Made by a program: the position numbers and the translations under genes
Assembly (NCBI RefSeq): GCF_014649755.1
Contig: NZ_BMTQ01000025.1
Span: 1-64,000, forward strand
Length of the DNA: 64,000 nt
Source: Streptomyces litmocidini
GTDB lineage: Bacteria; Actinomycetota; Actinomycetes; Streptomycetales; Streptomycetaceae
Direction: 5' to 3'
Notes under the pieces: model-generated
Told to the model about the DNA's origin: nothing
The model's input: the letters and a program-made list of their open reading frames with translations, nothing else
Database searches by the model: none
Shown: piece after piece, positions 51,021-59,262 of the stretch
Layout: the number at the start of each line of letters is the position of its first letter
Position numbering within the stretch: the stretch's first letter is position 1

Positions 51021-51187
51021 TCGCCCAGCGGGACGATTGCCCACACGGCGGGTACGGGAGGGGCGCTGCCCAACAGGGCGCGGGCCCCACACGGCGGGTG
51101 GGCGGGGGCACCGCGGGCCCGCACAGGCGGGGGCGCCGCCCAGCCGGGCGCGGGCCCGTACAGCCGGGGGCGCCGCCCGCACGGGTC

Positions 51188-51247
51188 GGGGCGCCGTCCC
51201 GTCGAGGACGCTCGCACGGGCGGGCGGGCTCGACGGGACGGCGCCCC
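51188..51247. terminator. Long hairpin downstream of hemD
   Basis: Perfect 19-base arms (GGGGCGCCGTCCCGTCGAG and complement) with a 22-base loop, 54 bases past the hemD stop. It probably ends the rex-hem operon transcript. Confidence 0.75.
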
Positions 51248-51300
51248 GGAAAAGTGTTCCCAGCGCGGACCCGCCCCCGAGCGGGCCCGCACCACGAGCG

Positions 51301-52971
51301 CTACGTCGTCCGACGCCGCCGCGCCCCCGGTCTCCGCTCCGACGGCCGTGTCACCGGGTCCCCCGCCTCCAGCGCGGACTCCCGGCGCCGGAGGCCGAAG
51401 TCCGCGAGGGCCTCGGCGAGCTTGTGGACGGACGGCTCGGGCGAGAGGACGTCGACCCGCAGGCCGTGCTCCTCCGCCGTCTTGGCGGTGGCCGGGCCGA
51501 TGCAGGCGATGACCGTCACGTTGTGCGGCTTGCCGGCGATGCCGACGAGGTTCCGCACGGTCGAGGAGGACGTGAAGAGCACGGCGTCGAAGCCGCCGCC
51601 CTTGATCGCCTCCCGCGTGTCCGCCGGCGGCGGCGAGGCCCGGACGGTCCGGTAGGCGGTGACGTCGTCGACCTCCCATCCGAGCTCGATCAGGCCCGCG
51701 ACGAGCGTCTCGGTCGCGATGTCGGCGCGCGGCAGGAAGACGCGGTCGATCGGGTCGAAGACCGGGTCGTACGGCGGCCAGTCCTCGAGGAGGCCCGCCG
51801 CGGACTGCTCGCCCGACGGCACGAGGTCCGGCTTCACGCCGAAGTCGACCAGGGCCGCCGCGGTCTGCTCGCCCACCGCCGCGACCTTGATCCCGGCGAA
51901 GGCGCGGGCGTCGAGCCCGTACTCCTCGAACTTCTCCCGTACGGCCTTGACGGCGTTCACCGAGGTGAAGGCGATCCACTCGTACCGGCCGGTGACGAGT
52001 CCCTTGACCGCCCGCTCCATCTGCTGCGGGGTGCGCGGCGGCTCGACGGCGATCGTCGGGACCTCGTGCGGCACGGCGCCGTACGAGCGCAGCTGGTCGG
52101 AGAGCGACGCGGCCTGCTCCTTGGTGCGCGGCACGAGGACCCGCCACCCGAAGAGCGGCTTCGACTCGAACCACGCCAGCTGGTCCCGCTGCGCCGGGGC
52201 GCTGCGCTCGCCGACCACGGCTATGACGGGCCGGTGTCCCTCGGGCGAGGGGAGGACCTTGCCCTGCTTGAAGACCTGGGCGATGGTCCCGAGGGTCGCG
52301 TTCCAGGTCCGCTGGCGGGTGGTCGTGCCGGCGATGGTGACGGTGAGCGGGGTGTCCGGCTTACGGCCAGCCGCCACCAGTTCACCGGCCGCCGCCGCGA
52401 CCGAGTCCAGAGAGGTGGACACGACGACGGTGCCGTCGGAGGCGCCGACCTCGGTCCAGCACCGCTCGTCGGCGGTCCGGGCGTCGACGAAGCGCACGTC
52501 GGTGCCCTGCGCGTCGCGCAGCGGCACACCGGCGTAGGCGGGCACGCCGACGGCCGTGGCGACGCCGGGGACGACCTCGAAGGGGATGCCCTCGGCGGCG
52601 CAGGCGAGCATCTCGGCGCCGGCGTTCCCGTCGAGGCCGGGGTCGCCGGTCACCGCACGGACGACCCGCTTGCCGCCCCGCGCGGCCTCCATGACAAGAT
52701 TGGCGGCATCCCTCAACACGGGGACACCGGCGGTTGTTGACGTCTCGTCAACGACCGCCAGCTCAGGCGTGCTCACCCCCGCGCGCGCATGGCCGCGAAC
52801 GACGTCGAGCACCTCCGGCTCGGCGATCAGGACGTCCGCCCCCGCGAGGGCCTCGACGGCCCTGAGGGTCAGCAGTCCGGGGTCGCCCGGTCCTGCGCCG
52901 AGGAACGTGACGTGCCCGTGGCCCGCGAGGGCCGGGGACAGCGGGCTGGTGGTCGGGCTGGTGGGGTTCAA
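51301..52971 (-). CDS. hemD: Fused uroporphyrinogen-III C-methyltransferase / uroporphyrinogen-III synthase
   Basis: A 556-residue bifunctional protein. Residues about 15-250 are a SUMT (CobA-like) methyltransferase: VTFLGAGPGDPGLLTLRA, then AVTGDPGLDGN and EVVPGVATAVGVPAYAGVPL. Residues about 265-525 are HemD (WRVLVPRTKEQAASLSDQLRSYG to VLFTSSSTVRNLVG). A basic tail ends it. The TTG at 52971 is chosen because GGAG lies nine bases upstream and the start overlaps the hemC stop as TTGA. It closes hydroxymethylbilane to uroporphyrinogen III and may start the sirohaem or cobalamin branch. Confidence 0.93.
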   Translation of the reverse strand: MNPTSPTTSPLSPALAGHGHVTFLGAGPGDPGLLTLRAVEALAGADVLIAEPEVLDVVRGHARAGVSTPELAVVDETSTTAGVPVLRDAANLVMEAARGGKRVVRAVTGDPGLDGNAGAEMLACAAEGIPFEVVPGVATAVGVPAYAGVPLRDAQGTDVRFVDARTADERCWTEVGASDGTVVVSTSLDSVAAAAGELVAAGRKPDTPLTVTIAGTTTRQRTWNATLGTIAQVFKQGKVLPSPEGHRPVIAVVGERSAPAQRDQLAWFESKPLFGWRVLVPRTKEQAASLSDQLRSYGAVPHEVPTIAVEPPRTPQQMERAVKGLVTGRYEWIAFTSVNAVKAVREKFEEYGLDARAFAGIKVAAVGEQTAAALVDFGVKPDLVPSGEQSAAGLLEDWPPYDPVFDPIDRVFLPRADIATETLVAGLIELGWEVDDVTAYRTVRASPPPADTREAIKGGGFDAVLFTSSSTVRNLVGIAGKPHNVTVIACIGPATAKTAEEHGLRVDVLSPEPSVHKLAEALADFGLRRRESALEAGDPVTRPSERRPGARRRRTT

Positions 52972-53954
52972 AGTGCTCGCTCCCCCATAAGACCGGCCGC
53001 ACCCTTGGCGAGCATCTCGGCCGCGAGTTCGCGTCCGAGCGCCAGGGCCTCGTCGTGCGAGGTGGGTACGGGTCCGGTGGTGGACAGCTGCACCAGCGTC
53101 GAGCCGTCGGTGGTGCCGACGACGCCGCGCAGGCGCATTTCGGTGACAACCTGCCCGTGACCGGGGTCGTCGGCCAGCAGGTCGGCCAGCGCACCCACGG
53201 GTGCGGAGCAGCCGGCCTCCAGGGCGGCGAGCAGGGATCGCTCGGCGGCCACGGCGGCCCGCGTGCGCGGGTCGTCGAGGGGTGCGAGCGCGGCGACGAG
53301 TTCGGTGTTCGACGCCAGGCATTCGACGGCCAGGGCCCCCTGGCCGGGGGCGGGCAGGACGGTGTCGACGGCCAGCGGCTCGGCGGTCAGGCCGTCGAGG
53401 AGTTCGTCGGTCCCGCCGATGCGGTTGAGTCCGGCCGCGGCCAGGACGACCGCGTCCAGTTCGCCCTTGCGGACGTAGCCGACGCGGGTGTCGACGTTGC
53501 CGCGGATGGGGACGCAGGTGAGGTCCAGGCCGTGGTTGCGCGCGTGGGCGTGGAGCTGTGCCATCCGCCGCGGGGAGCCGGTGCCGACCCGGGCGCCCGC
53601 GGGCAGCCGGTCCAGCGTCAGGCCCTCGCGGGCGATCAGCACGTCGCGCGGGTCCTCGCGGCGGGGGATCGCGGCCAGCACCAGGTCGGGGTGCTGCGCG
53701 GTCGGCAGGTCCTTCAGGGAGTGCACGGCGAAGTCCACCTCCCCGGCGAGCAGCGCGTCGCGCAGGGCGGCGACGAAGACGCCGGTGCCGCCGATCTGCG
53801 CGAGGTGCTCCCGGGAGGTGTCCCCGTACGTCGTGATCTCCACGAGCTCGACGGGCCGGCCGGTCAGCTGCCGGACGGCGTCGGCCACGTGCCCGGACTG
53901 GGCCATGGCGAGCTTGCTGCGCCTGGTCCCGAGCCTCAGTGCCCTCTCGGTCAT
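52968..53954 (-). CDS. hemC: Porphobilinogen deaminase (hydroxymethylbilane synthase)
   Basis: A 328-residue enzyme that polymerises four porphobilinogens to hydroxymethylbilane. The N-terminal LRLGTRRSKLAMAQSGHVAD and the block AAIPRREDPRDVLIAREG are family signatures. The dipyrromethane cofactor is attached to the cysteine near residue 249 (EAGCSAPVGAL). The ATG overlaps the hemA stop (ATGA) and its own stop overlaps the hemD start. Confidence 0.97.
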   Translation of the reverse strand: MTERALRLGTRRSKLAMAQSGHVADAVRQLTGRPVELVEITTYGDTSREHLAQIGGTGVFVAALRDALLAGEVDFAVHSLKDLPTAQHPDLVLAAIPRREDPRDVLIAREGLTLDRLPAGARVGTGSPRRMAQLHAHARNHGLDLTCVPIRGNVDTRVGYVRKGELDAVVLAAAGLNRIGGTDELLDGLTAEPLAVDTVLPAPGQGALAVECLASNTELVAALAPLDDPRTRAAVAAERSLLAALEAGCSAPVGALADLLADDPGHGQVVTEMRLRGVVGTTDGSTLVQLSTTGPVPTSHDEALALGRELAAEMLAKGAAGLMGERAL

Positions 53955-55306
53955 ACTCGCCCTCGGTTCTTGACGTCGGCGTCATTCAGGTCGGCCCGGC
54001 TGACAGAAGCCACCGTCTCCGGGTCGAGGTCGAAGAGTGTCCGCAGCGCGTCCGCGTACCCGGCGCCGCCGGGTTCGCTGGCCAGCTGCTTGACCCGCAC
54101 GGTCGGCGCGTGCAGGAGCTTGTCGACGACGCGGCGCACGGTCTGGGTGATCTCGGCGCGCTGCTTGTCGTCGAGGCCGGGGAGGCGGCCTTCCAGGCGG
54201 GCGACCTCGCTGGCCACCACGTCGGCCGCCATGGTGCGCAGGGCGACCACGGTCGGGGTGATGTGGGCGGCGCGCTGGGCGGCGCCGAAGGCGGCGACCT
54301 CGTCGGAGACGATGCCGCGCACCTGGTCGACGTCGGCGGCCATGGGCGCGTCGGCGGAGGCCTCGGCGAGCGACTCGATGTCGACGAGCCGGACGCCGGG
54401 GACGCGGTGGGCGGCGGCGTCGATGTCGCGGGGCATGGCGAGGTCGAGCAGGAAGAGCGGAGCCGTGCGTTCCCGCGTCGCGTCCTCGACGGCCTCGCCG
54501 GTGAGGACGAGTCCGGTGGCGCCGGTGCAGGAGACGACGACGTCGGCACGTGTCAGTTCGTCGCCGACGGCAACCATCTCGACCGCGTGCGCGGCGACGC
54601 CCGTACTCCCGGGCTCGCTCAGGATCTGTGCGAGGCGCTCGGCGCGGGCCAGGGTGCGGTTGGCGATGACGATCTCGGAGACGCCGGAGCGCGCGAGCGT
54701 CGCGGCGGCGAGCGAGGACATCGAGCCAGCGCCGATGACGAGGGCCTTCTTGCCCCGGGCCCAGGTCTCGACGTCCGCGTCCTGGGCGAGCTGCTCCAGG
54801 CCGAAGGTGACGAGCGACTGTCCGGCCCGGTCGATCCCGGTCTCGCTGTGGGCGCGCTTGCCGACCCTCAGGGCCTGCTGGAACAGGTCGTTGAGGAGCC
54901 GGCCGGCGGTGTGGAGGTCCTGGCCGAGGGCGAGGGCGTCCTTGATCTGGCCGAGGATCTGGCCCTCGCCGACGACCATGGAGTCGAGTCCGCAGGCCAC
55001 CGAGAAGAGGTGGTGGACGGCCCGGTCCTCGTAGTGCACGTAGAGATAGGGAGTGAGTTCGTCCAGGCCGACGCCGCTGTGCTGGGCGAGGAGCGTGGAC
55101 AGCTCGGCGACACCGGCGTGGAACTTGTCCACGTCGGCGTAGAGCTCGATGCGGTTGCAGGTGGCCAGGACGGTGCCCTCGGTGGCCGGTTCGGCGGCGA
55201 GGGTGTCCTGGAGCAGCTTGATCCGGGTGTCCGCCGACAGCGAGGCCCGCTCCAGGATGGAGACCGGGGCGCTGCGGTGGCTGAGTCCGACGACGAGGAG
55301 GCTCAT
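53951..55306 (-). CDS. hemA: Glutamyl-tRNA reductase
   Basis: A 451-residue NADPH-dependent reductase that makes glutamate-1-semialdehyde from Glu-tRNA, the entry step of the C5 tetrapyrrole pathway. Active-site C50 lies in LATCNRIELY; GLDSMVVGEGQILGQIKDA is the second signature, and VIGAGSMSSLAAATLARSG binds NADPH. The C-terminal dimerisation helices follow. The start overlaps the rex stop as ATGA. Control by Rex fits a link between haem supply and redox state. Confidence 0.97.
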   Translation of the reverse strand: MSLLVVGLSHRSAPVSILERASLSADTRIKLLQDTLAAEPATEGTVLATCNRIELYADVDKFHAGVAELSTLLAQHSGVGLDELTPYLYVHYEDRAVHHLFSVACGLDSMVVGEGQILGQIKDALALGQDLHTAGRLLNDLFQQALRVGKRAHSETGIDRAGQSLVTFGLEQLAQDADVETWARGKKALVIGAGSMSSLAAATLARSGVSEIVIANRTLARAERLAQILSEPGSTGVAAHAVEMVAVGDELTRADVVVSCTGATGLVLTGEAVEDATRERTAPLFLLDLAMPRDIDAAAHRVPGVRLVDIESLAEASADAPMAADVDQVRGIVSDEVAAFGAAQRAAHITPTVVALRTMAADVVASEVARLEGRLPGLDDKQRAEITQTVRRVVDKLLHAPTVRVKQLASEPGGAGYADALRTLFDLDPETVASVSRADLNDADVKNRGRV

Positions 55307-56100
55307 GCCGGCATCACCGCGGGGACGTCCCCGTCGGGTCCCTTGCGGCCGGTGTCGCCCGTGGCGCCACGGGGGGCCGGCGGTGCGGCGACCGCGGGCT
55401 CGGCGTCCGTGTCGGGGCCCTCCTCGGCGCTGCTCTCCTCGCCGGCCTTGCGCTGCTCGTGGAAGGCGAGGATCTGCAGCTCGATGGAGAGGTCGACCTT
55501 GCGCACGTCCACGCCGTCGGGCACGGAGAGCACGGTCGGGGCGAAGTTCAGGATGGAGGTGACTCCGGCGGCCACGAGCCGGTCGCAGACCTGCTGGGCG
55601 ACGCCGGCCGGGGTCGCGATGACGCCGATGGAGACGCCGTCCTCGCTGATGATCTTCTCGAGGTCGTCGCTGTGCTGGACGGGGATCCCGGCGACCGGCC
55701 TGCCGGTCATGGCGGGGTCGGCGTCGATGAGCGCGGCGACGCGGAAGCCGCGGGAGGCGAAGCCGCCGTAGCCGGCGAGTGCGGCGCCGAGGTTGCCGAT
55801 GCCGACGATCACGACGGGCCAGTCCTGGGTCAGGCCGAGTTCGCGGGAGATCTGGTAGACGAGGTACTCGACGTCGTAGCCGACACCGCGGGTGCCGTAC
55901 GAGCCGAGGTAGCTGAAGTCCTTGCGCAGCTTCGCGGAGTTGACCCCCGCCGCGGTCGCGAGCTCCTCGGAGGAGACCGTGGGTACGGAGCGCTCCGAGA
56001 GCGCGGTCAGTGCGCGCAGATACAGCGGAAGCCGGGCGACGGTGGCCTCGGGAATTCCTCGGCTACGGGTCGCCGGTCGGTGAGTTCGGCCAGTTGCCAC
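55303..56100 (-). CDS. rex: Redox-sensing transcriptional repressor Rex
   Basis: A 265-residue repressor that binds DNA when NADH/NAD+ is low and leaves when NADH rises. An N-terminal winged HTH (LPLYLRALTALSERSVPTVSSEEL in parts, SAKLRKDFSYLGSYGTRGVGY) precedes a Rossmann domain (VVIVGIGNLGAALAGYGGF, then AALIDADP). A variable acidic and Pro-rich tail ends the protein. The GTG at 56100 has AGGAG seven bases upstream. It is the first gene of rex-hemA-hemC-hemD, and a Rex operator lies 78 bases upstream, so it is autoregulated. Confidence 0.97.
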   Translation of the reverse strand: MATGRTHRPATRSRGIPEATVARLPLYLRALTALSERSVPTVSSEELATAAGVNSAKLRKDFSYLGSYGTRGVGYDVEYLVYQISRELGLTQDWPVVIVGIGNLGAALAGYGGFASRGFRVAALIDADPAMTGRPVAGIPVQHSDDLEKIISEDGVSIGVIATPAGVAQQVCDRLVAAGVTSILNFAPTVLSVPDGVDVRKVDLSIELQILAFHEQRKAGEESSAEEGPDTDAEPAVAAPPAPRGATGDTGRKGPDGDVPAVMPA

Positions 56101-56177
56101 GGTGCTCCTGCGGGATGAGCGGGGCTGCAGGCGGCCATGCGTCCCAAGACCGCCCCGTCGAATGCAGGCTATGTCTT

Positions 56178-56193
56178 TGTGAACGCGTGCACA
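56178..56193. promoter_or_regulatory. Rex operator (ROP)
   Basis: TGTGAACGCGTGCACA matches the published consensus TGTGAACGCNTTCACA except for one base (G for T at position 12). It lies upstream of rex, where autoregulation is known in S. coelicolor. Confidence 0.93.
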
Positions 56194-56372
56194 AAGATGG
56201 TGTCCGTTTTGTCCGCCCAAAGTGACCGGGGTCACGCGGCCGGTTCGCATCCTCGCGGAACCGCGGAGCGCGTCGGAGCGTTGATATCCCGAAGGGGGCA
56301 AAGCCGCACACTCTCCTCACGGTGCCGCCCCCGGAACCCAACAAAACGTCCACGATGGTAACCGCCTTCCGG

Positions 56373-56687
56373 TCACGCACCCAGTTCGCGACGGAGCCGT
56401 CCGGCGTCCACGCGCCAGAAGGTGTGCTGCTCGCCGTCGACCAGCACGACGGGGATCTGCTCCCAGTAGGCCCGGTGGAGCTCCTCGTCCCGGGTGATGT
56501 CCTTCTCCTCCCAGGTGGCCCCGGTCTCCGCGCAGACGGCCTCGATCACCGCGCGGGCGTCGTCGCAGAGGTGACACCCCGGCTTGCCGATCAGGGTCAC
56601 CACGCGCGGGGCGGCGTCCCCGCCGGCCCCGGCGCCCTTCCCCGACCCGGCGTCCTTCTTCTTCGCACGTCCGAACATGACGTCCAT
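56373..56687 (-). CDS. Glutaredoxin-like protein
   Basis: A 104-residue thioredoxin-fold protein of the DUF836/glutaredoxin-2 type. A Lys/Gly-rich N-terminal tail of 27 residues precedes the fold. The redox pair is C38-H-L-C41 (GKPGCHLCDDA), and IPVVLVDGEQHTFWRVD gives the cis-proline region. The first ATG (56687) or the fourth codon ATG (56678) may start it; neither has a clear ribosome site. It runs towards the rex promoter and is divergent from the HAD gene. Confidence 0.87.
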   Translation of the reverse strand: MDVMFGRAKKKDAGSGKGAGAGGDAAPRVVTLIGKPGCHLCDDARAVIEAVCAETGATWEEKDITRDEELHRAYWEQIPVVLVDGEQHTFWRVDAGRLRRELGA

Positions 56688-56792
56688 TCTGCGGGGCCCG
56701 CGGGCCCCGGTGACACGGCCGGCGCCGACTGTTCACTCCCCGGCGTCCTCACAAGTCGGGAAGCACCGAACAGACTGGCTATGCTCAACGGC

Positions 56793-57740
56793 ATGGCCGC
56801 TCTGGGATGGCTCACCCCCCGTAGGCGCTCCGCCACCGCGCGCAGCGTCCTGGCAGGCGAGGCCGCCGCCGAGGCGGCGCGCAAGTCCTCGCTCCAGCTG
56901 GAACAGGAGCGCGAGGAGGCCGCCGCCGCCGAATCCGCGGTCGCCGAGCCCGAGTTCCCGGTCGTCGGCGACGTGCGCGCCGCGGCCTTCTTCGACCTCG
57001 ACAACACGGTGATGCAGGGCGCCGCGATCTTCCACTTCGGGCGCGGCCTGTACAAGCGGAAGTTCTTCCAGCGCCGCGAACTCGCGCGCTTCGCCTGGCA
57101 GCAGGCCTGGTTCCGGCTCGCCGGCGTCGAGGACCCCGAGCACATGCAGGACGCCCGTGACAGCGCGCTGTCCATCGTCAAGGGCCACCGCGTCTCCGAA
57201 CTGATGTCGATCGGCGAGGAGATCTACGACGAGTACATGGCCGACCGCATCTGGCCCGGCACCCGCTCCCTCGCCCAGGCGCACCTGGACGCGGGCCAGA
57301 AGGTCTGGCTGGTGACGGCCGCCCCGGTCGAGACGGCCACGATCATCGCCCGCCGGCTCGGCCTGACCGGCGCGCTGGGCACGGTCGCCGAGTCGATCGA
57401 CGGCGTCTACACGGGCAAGCTGGTCGGCGAGCCCCTGCACGGACCGGCCAAGGCCGAGGCGGTACGGGCCCTCGCCGCCGCCGAGGGCCTCGACCTGAAC
57501 CGTTGCGCCGCGTACAGCGACTCGCACAACGACATCCCGATGCTGTCGCTGGTGGGACACCCGTACGCGATCAACCCGGACGGCAAGCTCCGCAAGCACG
57601 CGAAGGACCGGGACTGGCGGCTGCGCGACTACCGGACCGGCCGGAAGGCCGCGAAGGTCGGCATCCCCGCCGCCGCGGGCCTGGGGGCGCTGGCCGGCGG
57701 CACCGCCGCCGCGGTCGCCCTGCACCGCCGTCGCCACTGA
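56793..57740 (+). CDS. HAD-IB family phosphatase (SerB-like)
   Basis: A 315-residue HAD hydrolase. The catalytic motif is FFDLDNTVMQG (D-x-D-x-T), the second is LVTAAPVETATIIARRLG, and the third is YSDSHNDIPMLSLVG. The cap is the C1 type with helices containing FARFAWQQAW. A C-terminal Gly/Ala-rich hydrophobic segment (AAAGLGALAGGTAAAVAL) and HRRRH may anchor it to the membrane. The ATG at 56793 is preferred; an in-frame ATG at 56781 is also possible. Related genes lie next to bldN in other Streptomyces. The substrate is unknown. Confidence 0.88.
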   Translation: MAALGWLTPRRRSATARSVLAGEAAAEAARKSSLQLEQEREEAAAAESAVAEPEFPVVGDVRAAAFFDLDNTVMQGAAIFHFGRGLYKRKFFQRRELARFAWQQAWFRLAGVEDPEHMQDARDSALSIVKGHRVSELMSIGEEIYDEYMADRIWPGTRSLAQAHLDAGQKVWLVTAAPVETATIIARRLGLTGALGTVAESIDGVYTGKLVGEPLHGPAKAEAVRALAAAEGLDLNRCAAYSDSHNDIPMLSLVGHPYAINPDGKLRKHAKDRDWRLRDYRTGRKAAKVGIPAAAGLGALAGGTAAAVALHRRRH

Positions 57741-58178
57741 CGCCTCCCGCGGGGTCGCGCCCCCGGCGCGGCCGCCCGGTCTGCCGATACGTTTCGGCTG
57801 CGATCACCTGCGACAACCCCGGACCAGGGGCACTCACCCGTCCGTGGTCGAACAGCACCGCACAGGTCGACCGCCGGGCATTCCCGCCTCCTTACCCCGC
57901 AGCGGCCCCGTTCATTCGCACGTCCCGGACTTGAGCACAACGCATCGCCCGCACAGTCACACTCGGAAGCAAACCGATCAAAAAACAGTCATGAACTGCG
58001 ACTTGATGCGACTACAAGCAGTAACAGATACGACGGAACCGGTGATTTGAGCAACTGGGTGTAGCGCTGCCTGTACGAAGCGTTATTCTCCTCAGACGCA
58101 CAAAGGACCCCTCACGTCGCCACGACGGGTGAACGGTCCCGCACTGCACGTGATGGAAGCTCTGCCTCTGGGAGTCCC
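57741..58178 (+). other. Long bldN upstream region
   Basis: A 438-base interval with no convincing gene. It turns AT-richer from about 57940 on. In S. coelicolor bldN is repressed by BldD, so BldD sites are expected here, but I could not single out one with confidence. GTGATGG at 58150 lies close to the start. Confidence 0.5.
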
Positions 58179-58964
58179 GTGTACCCACACGTCGGGGTTG
58201 ACACCTCGGGCCTGGCTACGCTGCGCGCAACGGTCCTCGACCACTTGCGCGGCTTCGTCCCCACCGCGTACGCCGGCCCTGTCCCCGCCTTCGCCTTCGC
58301 CGCACCGGCACCCGCCGGCCCTTGCTATGCCCTGGCCGACGGCGGCGCCGCCGTGGGCAGACGGGGCGCCCGATCCGGAACCTCGACCCCCGCCCGCCGT
58401 CCCACCGCGGACAGCGACAGCGCCCGCATGATGGACCTGGTCGAACGCGCCCAGGCCGGCGAGGCCGAGGCCTTCGGTCGCCTGTACGACCAGTACAGCG
58501 ACACGGTCTACCGCTACATCTACTACCGCGTCGGCGGGAAGGCGACGGCGGAGGACCTCACCAGCGAGACCTTCCTGCGCGCCCTGCGCCGGATCTCCAC
58601 CTTCACCTGGCAGGGCCGCGACTTCGGCGCCTGGCTCGTCACCATCGCCCGGAACCTGGTCGCCGACCACTTCAAGTCCAGCCGCTTCCGCCTGGAAGTC
58701 ACCACCGGCGAGATGCTCGACGCCAACGAGGTCGAGCGCAGCCCCGAGGACTCCGTCCTGGAGTCCCTCTCGAACGCCGCCCTGCTCGACGCGGTCCGCC
58801 GCCTCAACCCGCAGCAGCAGGAGTGCGTGACGCTCCGGTTCCTGCAGGGCCTCTCGGTCGCCGAGACCGCCCGGGTCATGGGCAAGAACGAGGGCGCGAT
58901 CAAGACCCTCCAGTACCGGGCCGTCCGCACCCTGGCCCGCCTCCTTCCGGACGACGCCCGCTGA
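58179..58964 (+). CDS. bldN: Sporulation sigma factor BldN (ECF)
   Basis: A 261-residue ECF sigma factor needed for aerial hyphae; it activates bldM and the chaplin and rodlin genes. Residues 1-84 are the extra pro-sequence (MYPHVGVDTSGLATLRATVL and an Ala/Pro-rich stretch), which in S. coelicolor is removed to give the active form. Sigma region 2 spans about 85-155 (AFGRLYDQYSDTVYRYIYYRVGG in parts) and region 4 about 200-255 (LNPQQQECVTLRFLQGLSVAETARVMG). The GTG start has GGGAG upstream. The rsbN gene follows, as in other Streptomyces. Confidence 0.95.
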   Translation: MYPHVGVDTSGLATLRATVLDHLRGFVPTAYAGPVPAFAFAAPAPAGPCYALADGGAAVGRRGARSGTSTPARRPTADSDSARMMDLVERAQAGEAEAFGRLYDQYSDTVYRYIYYRVGGKATAEDLTSETFLRALRRISTFTWQGRDFGAWLVTIARNLVADHFKSSRFRLEVTTGEMLDANEVERSPEDSVLESLSNAALLDAVRRLNPQQQECVTLRFLQGLSVAETARVMGKNEGAIKTLQYRAVRTLARLLPDDAR

Positions 58965-59103
58965 CCGCTCCGCGCCCCCCACACGCATCCCCCTGCCCCG
59001 GTCCGCGCCCCCACGCCCCCGCCTCCCCCCACGCCCCCACGACCCCCGCCCAACTCACAGTCGGTGACGCCCCGATGACGCACTGGTCCGATCATCTTTC
59101 GCG

Positions 59104-59132
59104 CGTAACCCAAGTGCCGCGCCGCTCGTTGT
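59104..59132 (+). promoter_or_regulatory. Probable BldN-dependent promoter of rsbN
   Basis: CGTAAC (59104-59109), 17-base spacer, CGTTGT (59127-59132). This fits the -35 and -10 pattern reported for sigma-BldN targets, as I recall it, and lies 130 bases before the rsbN start. Confidence 0.65.
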
Positions 59133-59262
59133 GCGGGATGCAGACTCCCTGTGGTCACGCCACGTCCACAGCCACTCACTCTTTCGTGTGGATGTGCTCA
59201 AGGTGTGCAACCTTCCGGACCCCCCGGAGAGTCGACCGTCATGACGAGAGGAGGTGCCGCCA

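Larger units (their letters stand above)
50663..51300. other. Non-coding interval with dispersed repeats between hemB and hemD
   Basis: I see no convincing gene in these 638 bases. They hold at least three dyad elements (50806-50849, 50975-51020, 51188-51247) listed separately. A partial copy GTTGTGGGCA lies at 50706-50715, and a reversed partial copy at about 51021-51055. The hemB promoter should lie at the left edge. Confidence 0.7.

Noticed and set aside
50663..51300. Open frames in the hemB-hemD gap
   Set aside because: They arise from high GC and repeats; translations are Ala/Gly/Pro/Arg-rich with no ribosome site.
57844..58050. Possible 68-codon gene upstream of bldN
   Set aside because: No ribosome site, low-complexity product and no conserved look.
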